DNA of 64,000 nucleotides from Sorangium cellulosum (GCF_002950945.1 NZ_CP012673.1:8322501-8386500), one strand, 5' to 3'; positions 26,473-34,885 are shown, counted from the first letter of the stretch. Numbers and translations are program-made. Notes: generated by a model not told the origin, from the sequence alone.

Positions 26473-26515
26473 CGTGTAAGGATTCGTAAAGACGCTTTTG
26501 ACCAGCCCTTACACG
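26473..26515. promoter_or_regulatory. CpxR-like box and inverted repeat between the efflux operon and its regulator
   Basis: GTAAG (26476-26480), five bases, GTAAA (26486-26490) reproduces the GTAAA-N5-GTAAA layout of enterobacterial CpxR sites. CGTGTAAGG (26473-26481) is exactly mirrored by CCTTACACG (26507-26515), giving a third half-site in inverse orientation. The box lies between the tolC-like start (26430, minus) and the regulator start (26546, plus), so it could control both. Binding by the adjacent regulator is inference. Confidence 0.6.
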
Positions 26516-26545
26516 GCGCCCGAGCGCCGGCGCTACAGTGCCGGC

Positions 26546-27256
26546 ATGGCCGATCCCCCTCAGATCCTGGTCATCGACGACGACGCCGAGCTCTGCGAGC
26601 TCCTGGCCGAGCTGCTCGGCCAGGAGGGGTACGCCGTCGAGAGCGCGCGCGACGCGATCACGGGGCTCGCGCGCGCGCAGGAGAAGCCGTTCACGCTGGT
26701 GGTGCTCGACGTGATGCTGCCCGGGCTCAACGGCTTCGAGGTCCTCACGCGGCTGCGGCAGAGCTCCCGGGTCCCGGTCCTGATGCTCACGGCGCGGGGG
26801 GAGGACGTGGACCGCATCGTGGGCCTGGAGATGGGCGCCGACGACTACCTGCCGAAGCCGTTCAACCCGCGCGAGCTCGTGGCCCGGGTGCGAGCGCTCC
26901 ACCGGCGCACGGGGCCGGCGGCGGGGCCGGGCGGCGCGGAGGCCCAGCAGGCGCTCTCGGTCGACGATCTCGAGGTCTTCCCCGCCGCGCGGCGCGTCCG
27001 CGTCCGCGGCGAGGAGGTCAAGCTCACGACGGCCGAGTACGACCTGCTCGAGGTCCTGGTCCGGCAGGCGGGCACGGTGGTCTCGCGCGAGGAGCTCGCG
27101 CGGCGCGTGCTCGGGCGCCGGCTCGCGGCGTACGACCGGGGCATCGACATGCACGTCTCGAACCTCCGCCGCAAGCTCGGCCCGGGTCCGGGCGGCGGCG
27201 AGCGCATCAAGACGGTCCGCAACGCGGGGTACATCCTCGCCCGGGAGCGGGCGTGA
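26546..27256 (+). CDS. OmpR-family response regulator (CpxR-like)
   Basis: A 236-residue DNA-binding regulator. The receiver domain (about 5-118) has the acidic pocket IDDDAE, phospho-acceptor Asp in VVLDVMLPG (about 53), Thr in LMLTARGED and Lys in DYLPKPFNPREL. The OmpR/PhoB winged helix (about 140-232) includes EVKLTTAEYDLLEVLVRQAGTVVSREEL and RGIDMHVSNLRRKLG, wording very close to CpxR. It is translationally coupled to the kinase (GTGA overlap) and divergent from the efflux operon, so envelope-stress control of that pump is likely. ATG 26546 gives the usual distance to the first beta-strand. Confidence 0.94.
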   Translation: MADPPQILVIDDDAELCELLAELLGQEGYAVESARDAITGLARAQEKPFTLVVLDVMLPGLNGFEVLTRLRQSSRVPVLMLTARGEDVDRIVGLEMGADDYLPKPFNPRELVARVRALHRRTGPAAGPGGAEAQQALSVDDLEVFPAARRVRVRGEEVKLTTAEYDLLEVLVRQAGTVVSREELARRVLGRRLAAYDRGIDMHVSNLRRKLGPGPGGGERIKTVRNAGYILARERA

Positions 27257-28596
27257 AGAGCCTCTTCCTTCGCCTGCTCGTCTCGCTCTGGCTCGCGATG
27301 GCGCTGCTCGTCGGGCTGTTCGCGGTGATCCACGGCTGGGCGTTCGCGTCCGAGCCGGGCGCGCTGCGCCGGCGCCTGGGCACGCGGACGCTCGAGCTCC
27401 GCGCCGAGCGCGCGGTCCTCTGCGCGCGGGACGGCCTCTCCGGGTGCGAGCAGGTCCTCGCGCCGCTCGACGTGCGGGACCAGCGCGTGGCGGTCTACCG
27501 GGCCGGCGAGCTCGCGATGGGCGAGCCGATCGAGGGCGCCCTGAACGTGGCGGAGCGGGCGCGGGAGGCGGCGGACCACATCGCCGTCGAGGTCGTGGCC
27601 GACCGCGAGGTCACGGCGGTCGTCCTGCGCCGCGACCCGTCGCTCGTCGCGGTCGGGACGAGCCCGGTCCGGTCGCCGTGGATGTTCTTCATCATGCCGG
27701 ACACCTTGCCGCAGCGGCTGATCGCGATCGTCGGCGTGACCGGCCTCGTCGCGGTGCTGCTCGCGCGTTACCTGTCGCGGCCCATCCGGGTGCTGCGCGG
27801 CGCGACGCAGCAGATGGCGGCGGGCGACCTGTCGGTCCGGGTGTCGCAGCGGCTCACGGGGGCCGACGGCGAGACGCTCGCGCTCGGGCGCGACATGGAC
27901 CGGATGGCCGAGCGCATCGAGGAGCTGCTCGAGACGCAGCGCCGGCTGCTCCGCGACGTCTCGCACGAGCTCCGGTCGCCGCTCGCGCGCCTCAACATCG
28001 CGCTGGAGCTCGTGCGCCGGCGCTCGCCGCCCGACGTGGAGCCGGCGTTCGACCGGATCGAGCGGGAGACGGATCGGCTGAACGGGATGATCGGCGAGCT
28101 GCTCACCCTGAGCCGGCTGGAGTCCGGCCGGGGTATGGAGCGCACGGAGCGGGTCGACCTCACGGCGCTGGTGGAGCAAATCGTCGAGGACGCCGCGTTC
28201 GAGGCCGAGCAGCAGGGCTGCTCGGTGGAGCTCGGCGCGCGCGACGCCTGCGCGCTCGACGGGAACGAGGAGCTGCTCCGCCGCGCGATCGAGAACGTGC
28301 TGCGCAACGCCGTGCGCTTCACCGAGCCGGGCACCGCGGTCCGCGTGGACCTCGAGTGCCAGGGCGGCCTCGCCGAGCTGCGCGTGCGCGACCGCGGGCC
28401 GGGCGTCCCGGAGGGCGCGCTCGCGGACATCTTCAAGCCGTTCTACCGGGTCGACGACCACCGCGCGCGCGGCGCGGGCGGCACGGGGATCGGGCTCGCG
28501 ATCACGCAGCGGGCGGTGCTGCTGCACGGCGGCGAGGTCGAGGCGAGGAACGCGGAGGGGGGCGGGCTGCTGGTGACGCTGCGGCTGCCGGGGTGA
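27253..28596 (+). CDS. sensor histidine kinase (CpxA-like)
   Basis: A 447-residue inner-membrane kinase. Membrane helix 1 is at about 8-28 and a periplasmic sensor of about 115 residues follows, containing a Cys pair (CARDGLSGCEQ). Membrane helix 2 is at about 155-175 (LIAIVGVTGLVAVLLARYL), then HAMP, the phospho-acceptor H-box LRDVSHELRSPLARL (about 233-247, typical of CpxA), and the ATPase with N-box ENVLRNAVRF, G1 DRGPGVP and G2 GGTGIGLAIT. The start is the GTG at 27253, overlapping the regulator stop. The 3' end carries a 20-bp tandem duplication that moved the stop (see the repeat at 28572). The signal sensed is unknown. Confidence 0.93.
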   Translation: MKSLFLRLLVSLWLAMALLVGLFAVIHGWAFASEPGALRRRLGTRTLELRAERAVLCARDGLSGCEQVLAPLDVRDQRVAVYRAGELAMGEPIEGALNVAERAREAADHIAVEVVADREVTAVVLRRDPSLVAVGTSPVRSPWMFFIMPDTLPQRLIAIVGVTGLVAVLLARYLSRPIRVLRGATQQMAAGDLSVRVSQRLTGADGETLALGRDMDRMAERIEELLETQRRLLRDVSHELRSPLARLNIALELVRRRSPPDVEPAFDRIERETDRLNGMIGELLTLSRLESGRGMERTERVDLTALVEQIVEDAAFEAEQQGCSVELGARDACALDGNEELLRRAIENVLRNAVRFTEPGTAVRVDLECQGGLAELRVRDRGPGVPEGALADIFKPFYRVDDHRARGAGGTGIGLAITQRAVLLHGGEVEARNAEGGGLLVTLRLPG

Positions 28597-28611
28597 CGCT
28601 GCGGCTGCCGG
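28572..28611. repeat. perfect 20-bp tandem duplication at the kinase stop codon
   Basis: ggtgacgctgcggctgccgg occurs at 28572-28591 and again, directly adjoining, at 28592-28611. As 20 is not a multiple of three, the second copy supplies an early TGA. Removing one copy would let the kinase read on as TLRLPGGAVG before a TGA, so this looks like a recent slip event. Confidence 0.9.
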
Positions 28612-28868
28612 GCGGCGCGGTGGGTTGAGGGGCGCCTCGTGCCCCGATCTGCGATTGAATGGCGCCGAGACATCCGATGGAGACCGAGCTTGCTCCGCCG
28701 ACGCACAAGGGAGCATGTTGAACGAGGGGTACGGACCCACTCCCGCGGCGCAGGCTCCCCGCGAGGCTAACTCGGGGTGTTTCACGGCGGCCGCCGCCAT
28801 GTTTCTCGGCGCGTGTTGACTCCATGAGGCGTGCAAGGAGCGAACGCCCCATGTAAAAGAGAAGGAAC

Positions 28869-30773
28869 GTGATAAATTCATTGGCACCTTCCTGGAGCTG
28901 GGTCGGACCGCTCGCGATGTCCTTTGCGCTGCTCGCGGCCTGCGGCGATTCCGCGGCGGAGCCTCAGCCGAGCGGCGGCGGCGCCGGCGGCGCCGGCGGT
29001 GGAGCCAGCACCGGCGGCTCCGGGGGTGCCGGCGGCGCCGGCGGCTCCGACGCCTCCGGCGGACTCGGCGGCCTTGGCGGCGCGGGTGGTGGAGCCGGCA
29101 CCGGAGGCACCGGCGGCGCCGGCGGGGTGGAGCCCCCGGCCGCCGATCCCGCAGAGCCGCTTTTTGCCGGTATGAACATCCCGCGGTTCGAGATCACGCT
29201 GTCGCAAGGATCGATCGATCAGCTCGACGCCGATCCCTACGAGTACGTCCCGGGCGAGCTCAAGGTGACGCTGGCCGGCGAGGTGACCGAGCTCTCCGAG
29301 GTCGGCGTGCGGCTCAAGGGCGCTCTCGGCTCGTTCCGGACCCTGGACGAGAAGGCTGCATTCCTGTTGAAATTCGACGAGTTCACCGACGATCAGACCC
29401 TGCTCGGCCTGGAGAAGCTCGCGCTCAACAACATGGTCCAGGACCGGAGCATGATCCACGAGCGCCTGGCCTACACGCTGTTCCGCGCGATGGACGTGCC
29501 CGCGTCGCGCGCGGCCCACGCGACGGTCTGGGTGAACGGCTCGCTCTACGGCCTGTATACCGCCGTGGAGGCCGCGGACAACCCGCGCTTCCTGGATCGG
29601 TGGTTCGGCGACCACGAAGGCAATCTCTACGAGGGGGCTTACGGGAGCGATCTCGACGCCTCGCGCATCGAGACGTTCGATCAGGACAACGGCGACGACG
29701 TCGGCTTCGCCGACCTCCACGAGCTCGCGGACGCGCTCGACGGCATGGCGAGCCCGGACACGTTCCTCGACGAGGCGTCGCAGCGCATCGACATGGATCG
29801 TTACCTCGCGTTCGCGGCCACCGAGACCTTCCTCGGCCACTGGGACGGTTATGCCTGGTTCCGCAACAATTACTTCATCGCGCGGCGCCCGGACGACGGC
29901 CGCTGGACCTTCCTGCCATGGGGCCTCGATCAGACCTTCAGCGATGATCTCTACCCGTTCGGCGGCGAGGGGCGCCTCCAGCGGATGTGCACCGCCTCGC
30001 CGCCGTGCCGGCAGGCGCTCGCGCAGGCGTTCGAGCGCGTCCTCGAGCGCGTGTCGGAGCTCGACCTGGCGAGCGACGCCGAGGCGCTGCGCGCCTCGAT
30101 CTGGGCCGACGTGCTCGAGGATCCGCAGCGGGACGTGGGCCCCGATGTCGTCGGCGAGCACATCGACGCCACCATCGCCTTCCTGAACGACCGCCCCGCC
30201 AGCCTGGAGACGTGGCTCGCCTGCGTGGACCCGTCGGCGATCGACGCGGACGGCGACCTCTCGCCCGGCTGCGAGGAAGAGGACGACTGCAACGACGGCG
30301 ATCCCTCGGTGTACCCGGGCGCCCCCGAGCTGTGTGATCTTATCGACAACAACTGCGACGGGACCGTCGACAACGATCCGTCGTGCCCCAAGTGCGTCCC
30401 GCAGCCGCATCCGGACGGCGGCTCCCTGGCGTTCTGCTTCCAGCCGGCGGCGTGGGAGGACGCCGAGCTCGATTGCATCGCGCAGGACGGGCACCTCGTG
30501 TCGATCCACGGCTCGGCGGAGCAGGCGCTCGTCTACTCGGGCTCCAGCGCGGTCCAGGACGGCAGCTGGTGGATCGGGCTCACCGACGCGGCGTCCGAGG
30601 GGGATTTCGAATGGGCCGACGGCACACCGTACGACTACCCGCGCTGGGCCGGCGGCGAGCCGAACAACGCCGGCGACGGCGAGCACTGCGCGGAGATGGT
30701 GAGCTGGGCCGGCGGTCGCTGGAACGACAGGCCTTGCGAGGACGAGCTGCCTTACGTCTGCAGGCTCCCGTGA
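28869..30773 (+). CDS. CotH-kinase lipoprotein with metal-binding repeat and C-type lectin domain
   Basis: A 634-residue surface lipoprotein. The lipobox LLAACG (Cys about 25) is followed by a Gly/Ala/Ser linker to about 90. A CotH-like domain (about 100-420) shows VRLKGALGSF, LALNNMVQDRSMIHERLAYTLFRAMDVPASRAAHATVWVNG and the catalytic-loop-like FLPWGLDQTFSDD; CotH proteins are atypical protein kinases. A calcium-type motif (DADGDLSPGCEEEDDCNDGDPSVYPGAPE to DNNCDG, about 458-500) follows, then a C-type lectin domain (about 510-634) with WWIGL, the mannose-type EPN motif and WND before the last Cys. The start is a GTG with GAAGGA upstream; ATG 28917 is an alternative but leaves a very short signal. 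The fusion suggests sugar-guided surface phosphorylation (inference). Confidence 0.87.
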   Translation: MINSLAPSWSWVGPLAMSFALLAACGDSAAEPQPSGGGAGGAGGGASTGGSGGAGGAGGSDASGGLGGLGGAGGGAGTGGTGGAGGVEPPAADPAEPLFAGMNIPRFEITLSQGSIDQLDADPYEYVPGELKVTLAGEVTELSEVGVRLKGALGSFRTLDEKAAFLLKFDEFTDDQTLLGLEKLALNNMVQDRSMIHERLAYTLFRAMDVPASRAAHATVWVNGSLYGLYTAVEAADNPRFLDRWFGDHEGNLYEGAYGSDLDASRIETFDQDNGDDVGFADLHELADALDGMASPDTFLDEASQRIDMDRYLAFAATETFLGHWDGYAWFRNNYFIARRPDDGRWTFLPWGLDQTFSDDLYPFGGEGRLQRMCTASPPCRQALAQAFERVLERVSELDLASDAEALRASIWADVLEDPQRDVGPDVVGEHIDATIAFLNDRPASLETWLACVDPSAIDADGDLSPGCEEEDDCNDGDPSVYPGAPELCDLIDNNCDGTVDNDPSCPKCVPQPHPDGGSLAFCFQPAAWEDAELDCIAQDGHLVSIHGSAEQALVYSGSSAVQDGSWWIGLTDAASEGDFEWADGTPYDYPRWAGGEPNNAGDGEHCAEMVSWAGGRWNDRPCEDELPYVCRLP

Positions 30774-30824
30774 CGAGGCGCGGCGCGCGGCCGCCCGCCC
30801 GCGGGGGCGGACGGCGCGCGCGCT

Positions 30825-30846
30825 CCCGGAGCGGGGGCGCTCCGGG
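30825..30846. terminator. perfect hairpin between convergent genes
   Basis: CCCGGAGCG (30825-30833), loop GGGG, CGCTCCGGG (30838-30846): a 9-bp perfect stem touching the stop codon of the spo0M gene and 50 bases after the CotH-lectin stop. It has no T-run, so it is a candidate two-way or Rho-assisted terminator. Confidence 0.45.
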
Positions 30847-31680
30847 TCAGCGCGCCGAGCTCAGGATGCGGCCGAGCTCGCCTTCCCAGTCCACGTTCTG
30901 GTAGTTCTGGTGGTACATCACGATGGAACGATACGCGTCGTTCCGGCGGAACTTCTGGTCGATCTCGAGCAGGACCCCCGTGTCGTTGTACCGCGTCACG
31001 AACGAGATCTCGAGCTCGTTCACGCTGCCCGCATAACGGGTGCCGGGGATCGCGCGGTACTCGATCTCCTGGTAACAGCCGATGGTGGACTGGAAGCTCG
31101 ATCCGCGCAGCGTGCCGCGCTCCACGTCGGCGGAGAACAGCCGGAACCCATGGTTCTCGACCGCCGCCAGGAAGCGGGAGATCGGCCCCGTGGGCGCGAC
31201 GACGAGGGCGTCGCGATCGCTCGCGTCCACGCCGTCGTCGATCGACAGGCCGGTCTGGATCCAGACGCGGCACCCGCGCCCGTGCATCGTCGCCCCGGTC
31301 CCGGGCACCGGCCCGCCCCACCCGCCCTTGCCCACCCCCGCCTGGTAGCCCTGGGCGACCGGGAACTCGGTGATCGGCGTCTCCGGATGGATGAAGAGCT
31401 GGAACGGGACGGCGAGCTGCTCGTGCGGGTTCACCACGAAGTCGCGCGCCAGCGCGAGGCTCTGGATCACCTGCGGCTGGCGGTACTCCGTGTCGCCCGA
31501 CTCCACCTCGACCTCGGTCATGAGGAAGAGGGACAGCTGCTCGATCTCCTGCCGCGCGTCGCCGCCGCGGATGTGAACGTCGCCCGTCAGCATCGAGCCG
31601 GGGGTTACGCGGTGCTGATGAAGGCGCGTGTCGACCTCGGCCGATCCGACTCCCATGCTGGCCAAGAGCTTCTTGAACAT
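30847..31680 (-). CDS. spo0M: Spo0M (sporulation-control) family protein
   Basis: A 277-residue cytoplasmic protein with an arrestin-like beta-sandwich. The N-terminus FKKLLASMGVGSAEVDTRL, then VTPGSMLTGDVHIRGGDARQEIEQLSLFL, is the family signature. The central region is Gly-rich (QAGVGKGGWGGP). In Bacillus, Spo0M affects sporulation and cell division; actinobacteria and myxobacteria also carry copies, but a role in fruiting-body sporulation is not shown. GGAGGG lies about 9 bases before ATG 31680. It is convergent with the CotH-lectin gene and divergent from the DUF2252 gene. The length fits the family (about 260). Confidence 0.88.
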   Translation of the reverse strand: MFKKLLASMGVGSAEVDTRLHQHRVTPGSMLTGDVHIRGGDARQEIEQLSLFLMTEVEVESGDTEYRQPQVIQSLALARDFVVNPHEQLAVPFQLFIHPETPITEFPVAQGYQAGVGKGGWGGPVPGTGATMHGRGCRVWIQTGLSIDDGVDASDRDALVVAPTGPISRFLAAVENHGFRLFSADVERGTLRGSSFQSTIGCYQEIEYRAIPGTRYAGSVNELEISFVTRYNDTGVLLEIDQKFRRNDAYRSIVMYHQNYQNVDWEGELGRILSSAR

Positions 31681-31970
31681 CCTCCGAATCCCTCCTCTGC
31701 GCGTCGCCTCGGGCGGTCAGCCACCGTCGCGCGCCGCGCGCTGCTACCTGCTATCGCCGAACAGCGGCACCACCGTCAAGGGCGCACGCGACCGAGGGGC
31801 GCGCCGCCCCGGGGCTGCCTCGCGCCGGCGCCGGCCACGCCGGCGCGCTGCCCGGGCCGCGCGTCGCTCGCGCGGGACACGCGGGGCGCGCGGGCGGTAG
31901 ACTCCGCCGCGAGCCCGGCTCGCTCGGAGAGGCACGCCGCGCTCGCCGCGCCCCCATCCGAGGAATACAG

Positions 31971-33059
31971 ATGGTACCCATCAAAGAGAGCGACCTCCGG
32001 CCCCCGAAGACCCTCACCCAGTCGTTCTTCCGCGCGGTGAACCCGCACATCGAGCCGGACGAGTTCCAGGCGAAATGGAACGAAGCCATGGAGTCGCCGC
32101 TCCGCTTCATGCGGAGCTTCCCGCAGGCGTGGCACGTCGACCTCCTCGACGTCCCGCGGAGCAAGGTGCCCGGCGGCCGGTGCTTCTGCTTCGGCGACGC
32201 GCACCCCGAGAACTTCGGGTTCATCACCTTCACCGTCGGTCCGCGCTACGTCTTCAACGACCTCGACGACGCCGGCCCCGGCCTCGCCGCGCTGGACGCG
32301 CTCCGGTACTTCACGACGCTCCAGCTCTTCCTCGGCGGCTCCAAGGTCACCGCCGGGCTGATGGAGCTCTACGAGGACATCCTTCAGGGCAAGGAGCCGC
32401 CGCGCGAGCTCCCCGCGTCGATGGTCCCCGACATCGCGGCGAAGGACGCCCGCGAGCTCGGGAAGTGGACGAACGGCGAGGCGTTCCGCTACGACGACGC
32501 GGCGCTGAAGCTCTCCCCCGCACACACCGAGACCGGCAAGAGGCTCGTCGAGGCCCTCACCGAGCTCGCGACGAACGCCCACCTCCGGGTCATCGACGTC
32601 GCCCACCGGGCGCGGGGCGGCGGCGGCTCGGGGGGCCTCGACCGCTACCTGGTGCTCGCGCGCGAGGACGAGCGCGACGTGAAGCACCTGCTCGAGTTCA
32701 AGGAGACCACACACGCGGCCACGAGCTGGAGCAACTACCTGCACGAGGAGGAGGGGCGCCTCGAGACGGCCAAGGCGTCGATATGGCAGGGGCTCACGGC
32801 CCCCTACTACGTCGAGGTGCAGGTGGGCCGGAACGTGTACCTGCTCCGCGACCGCCTCGGCCGCGCCTCGTTCGACCTCGAGAAGCTTGGCAAGCGCGAC
32901 CTCCGGACGCTGCTCGAGGTGCAGGTGAGCGTCCTCGCCCGGCAGCACGCCGCGTCGTTCGCGGACCTCGACCTGCGCAAGCTCGACGACTGGCTCAAGG
33001 CGAGCCTCGACGTGACCTCCCGGCGGTGGTCGAAGGTGTACGAGCGCATGCACGGCTGA
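31971..33059 (+). CDS. DUF2252 protein
   Basis: A 362-residue cytoplasmic protein. It belongs to DUF2252, a kinase-like (APH-related) family of unknown function. The motif RCFCFGDAHPENFGF (about 63-77), then YVFNDLDDAGPGLAALDALRY, corresponds to the catalytic HxDxxxxN loop and metal-binding DxD of aminoglycoside phosphotransferases, with GDAHPEN as the usual variant. SVLARQHAASFADLD near the C-terminus is also typical. GAGGA stands about 8 bases before ATG 31971. An APH-like kinase-fold gene follows 72 bases downstream, so the two may be co-transcribed. No substrate can be assigned. Confidence 0.85.
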   Translation: MVPIKESDLRPPKTLTQSFFRAVNPHIEPDEFQAKWNEAMESPLRFMRSFPQAWHVDLLDVPRSKVPGGRCFCFGDAHPENFGFITFTVGPRYVFNDLDDAGPGLAALDALRYFTTLQLFLGGSKVTAGLMELYEDILQGKEPPRELPASMVPDIAAKDARELGKWTNGEAFRYDDAALKLSPAHTETGKRLVEALTELATNAHLRVIDVAHRARGGGGSGGLDRYLVLAREDERDVKHLLEFKETTHAATSWSNYLHEEEGRLETAKASIWQGLTAPYYVEVQVGRNVYLLRDRLGRASFDLEKLGKRDLRTLLEVQVSVLARQHAASFADLDLRKLDDWLKASLDVTSRRWSKVYERMHG

Positions 33060-33072
33060 GCGCGCCGGCAGG

Positions 33073-33129
33073 CCGGGCCCGCTCCGGCAAACGCGCTCGA
33101 CCCGGGCCCGCTCCGGCAAGCGCGCTCGA
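33073..33129. repeat. two 28-bp direct repeats just before the APH-like gene
   Basis: ccgggcccgctccggcaa plus cgcgctcgac occurs at 33073-33100 and 33102-33129 with one mismatch, period 29. The second copy ends 2 bases before ATG 33132, which lacks another ribosome site. Confidence 0.85.
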
Positions 33130-33131
33130 CG

Positions 33132-34355
33132 ATGGTCGGTGCCGATCCGGTGTGCTCCACTGCGCCGATGCGCGACGGCCTGCTGTCCGAGAGCGAGCTC
33201 GCCCGCGATCTCGTCCGGATCGGGAGGTCGCTCGCGGAGGACGCCGGCGCTCCGGGCGACCCGGTCGTGCTGTCCGGCCGCGCCGACGGCCTGGTCGTGC
33301 GGGTCGGGGGCGTGGTGGTCAAGGCGCATGCCCCCGAGGCCGACGCCGGGGATCTCGGGACGCGCCTGCGCCTCGCGGCGAGCGCGCCGCTGCGATCCGT
33401 GCTGCTCCCGCCGCTCGCCCTGCGGCCGTCCAGCGCCGCGCCGCCGGAGCGCCCGGCGCGGTCCTCCGGCGTGGAGGGCGACGGAGCGGCCGAGGGGGCG
33501 CTCGCCGGGCTCGCGCTGCGGGTGCGCGGGCGGCTGGTCACGGCCTGGCCCGCGGGAGAGCCGGTGGATCCCGAGGACCCGGACGCCGCGCCGTGGGAGG
33601 AGGCCGCGAGGCTGCTCGCGCGCCTGCACGCGACCCCGCTCCCCGCCGTCGCCGCGGCGGGCCGGCTGCCCCGCGCGGGCGCGCCGTACCGGGTGCTCCG
33701 CGCGATGGCGCGGCTGCGCACAGCGGCCCGCACGCCCGCGGCGATCGCGGTGGAGGAGGCGTTCGCCAGCCTGCCGCCGCCGGCGAGCGGCGCGACCGCG
33801 GCGCCAGCTGGCCAGCCCGGAGCGCGATGGCGAGCAGAGCAGACCGAGGCCCTCCTCCACGGCGACTTCCATCTGGGTCAGGTGATCCGCGTCGCCGACC
33901 CGCCGCAGGCGCCGCAGGCGCCACATTCGCCGCACGCGCTCGCCGCCGGCGCTGGCCTGGCCGGCGCCTCGGGGGCGGGCGGCGCGCCATCGCTCGATCC
34001 ACGCGCCGGGCCGCGCGCCGGGGGCTTCCGGCTCATCGACGTGGACGACCTCGGGACGGGCGATCCGGCCTGGGATCTCGCGCGGCCCGCCGCCTGGCTC
34101 GCGGCCGGACTGCTGCCGCCGGAGGTGTGGTGGCGTTTCCTCTCGGCCTACCGGGCCGCCGGGGGGCGCGCGGTGCCGGCGGAGGGCGACGTGTGGCCGG
34201 CGCTCGACGCCGCGGCGCGGGCGCTGGCCGTGCAATCGGCGGCGCTCGCCGTCGCGTCCGCCGGCCGCGAAGCCCGCCCGCTCGACGAGGTGGAGGAGGC
34301 GCTCGTCGACGCGTGCCGGCGGATGGTGCGCGTTGACAGACCGCCGGATGTATGA
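33132..34355 (+). CDS. aminoglycoside phosphotransferase (APH)-fold protein
   Basis: A 407-residue small-molecule kinase-like protein. The catalytic loop LLHGDFHLGQV (HGDxHxxQ) is at about 237-247, and the metal-binding LIDVDDLGTGDPAWDLARPAAWL follows at about 300-322 with D as expected. A Pro/Ala/His-rich insert separates them. The N-terminal lobe is poorly defined, with VVVKAH supplying a possible ATP-binding Lys. The family phosphorylates antibiotics, choline, homoserine, sugars and others; this one cannot be assigned, and resistance should not be presumed. ATG 33132 or ATG 33168 could start it. It follows DUF2252 on the same strand, so two kinase-fold genes stand side by side. Confidence 0.8.
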   Translation: MVGADPVCSTAPMRDGLLSESELARDLVRIGRSLAEDAGAPGDPVVLSGRADGLVVRVGGVVVKAHAPEADAGDLGTRLRLAASAPLRSVLLPPLALRPSSAAPPERPARSSGVEGDGAAEGALAGLALRVRGRLVTAWPAGEPVDPEDPDAAPWEEAARLLARLHATPLPAVAAAGRLPRAGAPYRVLRAMARLRTAARTPAAIAVEEAFASLPPPASGATAAPAGQPGARWRAEQTEALLHGDFHLGQVIRVADPPQAPQAPHSPHALAAGAGLAGASGAGGAPSLDPRAGPRAGGFRLIDVDDLGTGDPAWDLARPAAWLAAGLLPPEVWWRFLSAYRAAGGRAVPAEGDVWPALDAAARALAVQSAALAVASAGREARPLDEVEEALVDACRRMVRVDRPPDV

Positions 34356-34358
34356 TGT

Positions 34359-34370
34359 GCACTCGAGTGC
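34359..34370. promoter_or_regulatory. 12-bp perfect palindrome after the APH-fold gene
   Basis: GCACTCGAGTGC starts 3 bases after the stop codon. It could be a binding site or part of a terminator. Further on, AACCAC with flanking purines (about 34413-34420) is mirrored by GTGGTT (about 34521-34526) inside the 266-base gap before the next gene, giving a larger imperfect inverted repeat. Confidence 0.4.
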
Positions 34371-34621
34371 AGCGTCCCAGAGGTCTGTCCCTGGCTCTGG
34401 CGAGAGCAGAGAGGAACCACGGAAGCACGGAGTGCGCCGAGGACTGGACAGCAGAGACGAAAGCGAGCAGCCGAGTGCCGCGCGCGGCGCTCGCCCCAGG
34501 CGCCATGCGCGCTCTGCCGCTGTGGTTCACCTCTTTTCTCGCTGAGGCGGGGTGGAGCTCGGGCGACGTGGTGCTAGACCAGATGCGTTCGTCCAACAGC
34601 TGGGATTGAAACGAGGGTTCT

Positions 34622-34885
34622 ATGCTTCAGTGTCCCAAGTGCCACGCCTCCATGCGGACCTTCAACCGCAACGGGGTTCATATCGAGCAGTGCGACGGCT
34701 GCCGCGGGATCTTCCTGGATTACGGCGAGCTCGAGGCCCTGACCCGGATGGAGTCCCAGTGGGCTCCGCCCCCGCCGCCGGCGCCCATGCACGCGGTCCC
34801 GGTGGCGCCCGCGTGGGGCGCGCCGCAGCACCACTACGGGCATAGGAAGCACAAGAGCTTCGCAAAGATGCTCTTCTCCTCGTGA
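34622..34885 (+). CDS. small zf-TFIIB zinc-ribbon protein
   Basis: An 87-residue protein. The first 45 residues are a complete zf-TFIIB unit: CPKCHASM, CDGCRGIFLDYGELEAL, with two CxxC pairs and the (I/W)(F/L)(L/D)..GEL signature. The rest is a Pro/Ala/His-rich tail ending in basic residues (HYGHRKHKSFAKMLFSS). GAGGG lies about 7 bases before ATG 34622. This is the family's minimal form, and a larger relative is at 15204. Function in bacteria unknown. Confidence 0.85.
   Translation: MLQCPKCHASMRTFNRNGVHIEQCDGCRGIFLDYGELEALTRMESQWAPPPPPAPMHAVPVAPAWGAPQHHYGHRKHKSFAKMLFSS

Noticed and set aside
24976..27250. Very long plus-strand open frame running through the efflux operon into the sensor kinase
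   Set aside because: Its Arg/Ala/Gly/His-rich translation has no domain, and the opposite strand encodes clear TolC- and MacA-like proteins. Only the part from 27253 is a real gene (the kinase).
33132..34355. Aminoglycoside resistance gene
   Set aside because: Only the general kinase fold motifs are present; this family has many housekeeping members and nothing here points to an antibiotic substrate.
34333..34356. TTGACA followed by TATGAT at the end of the APH-fold gene as a promoter
   Set aside because: The spacing is only 12 bases, too short for a sigma-70-type promoter, and it lies inside the coding end.
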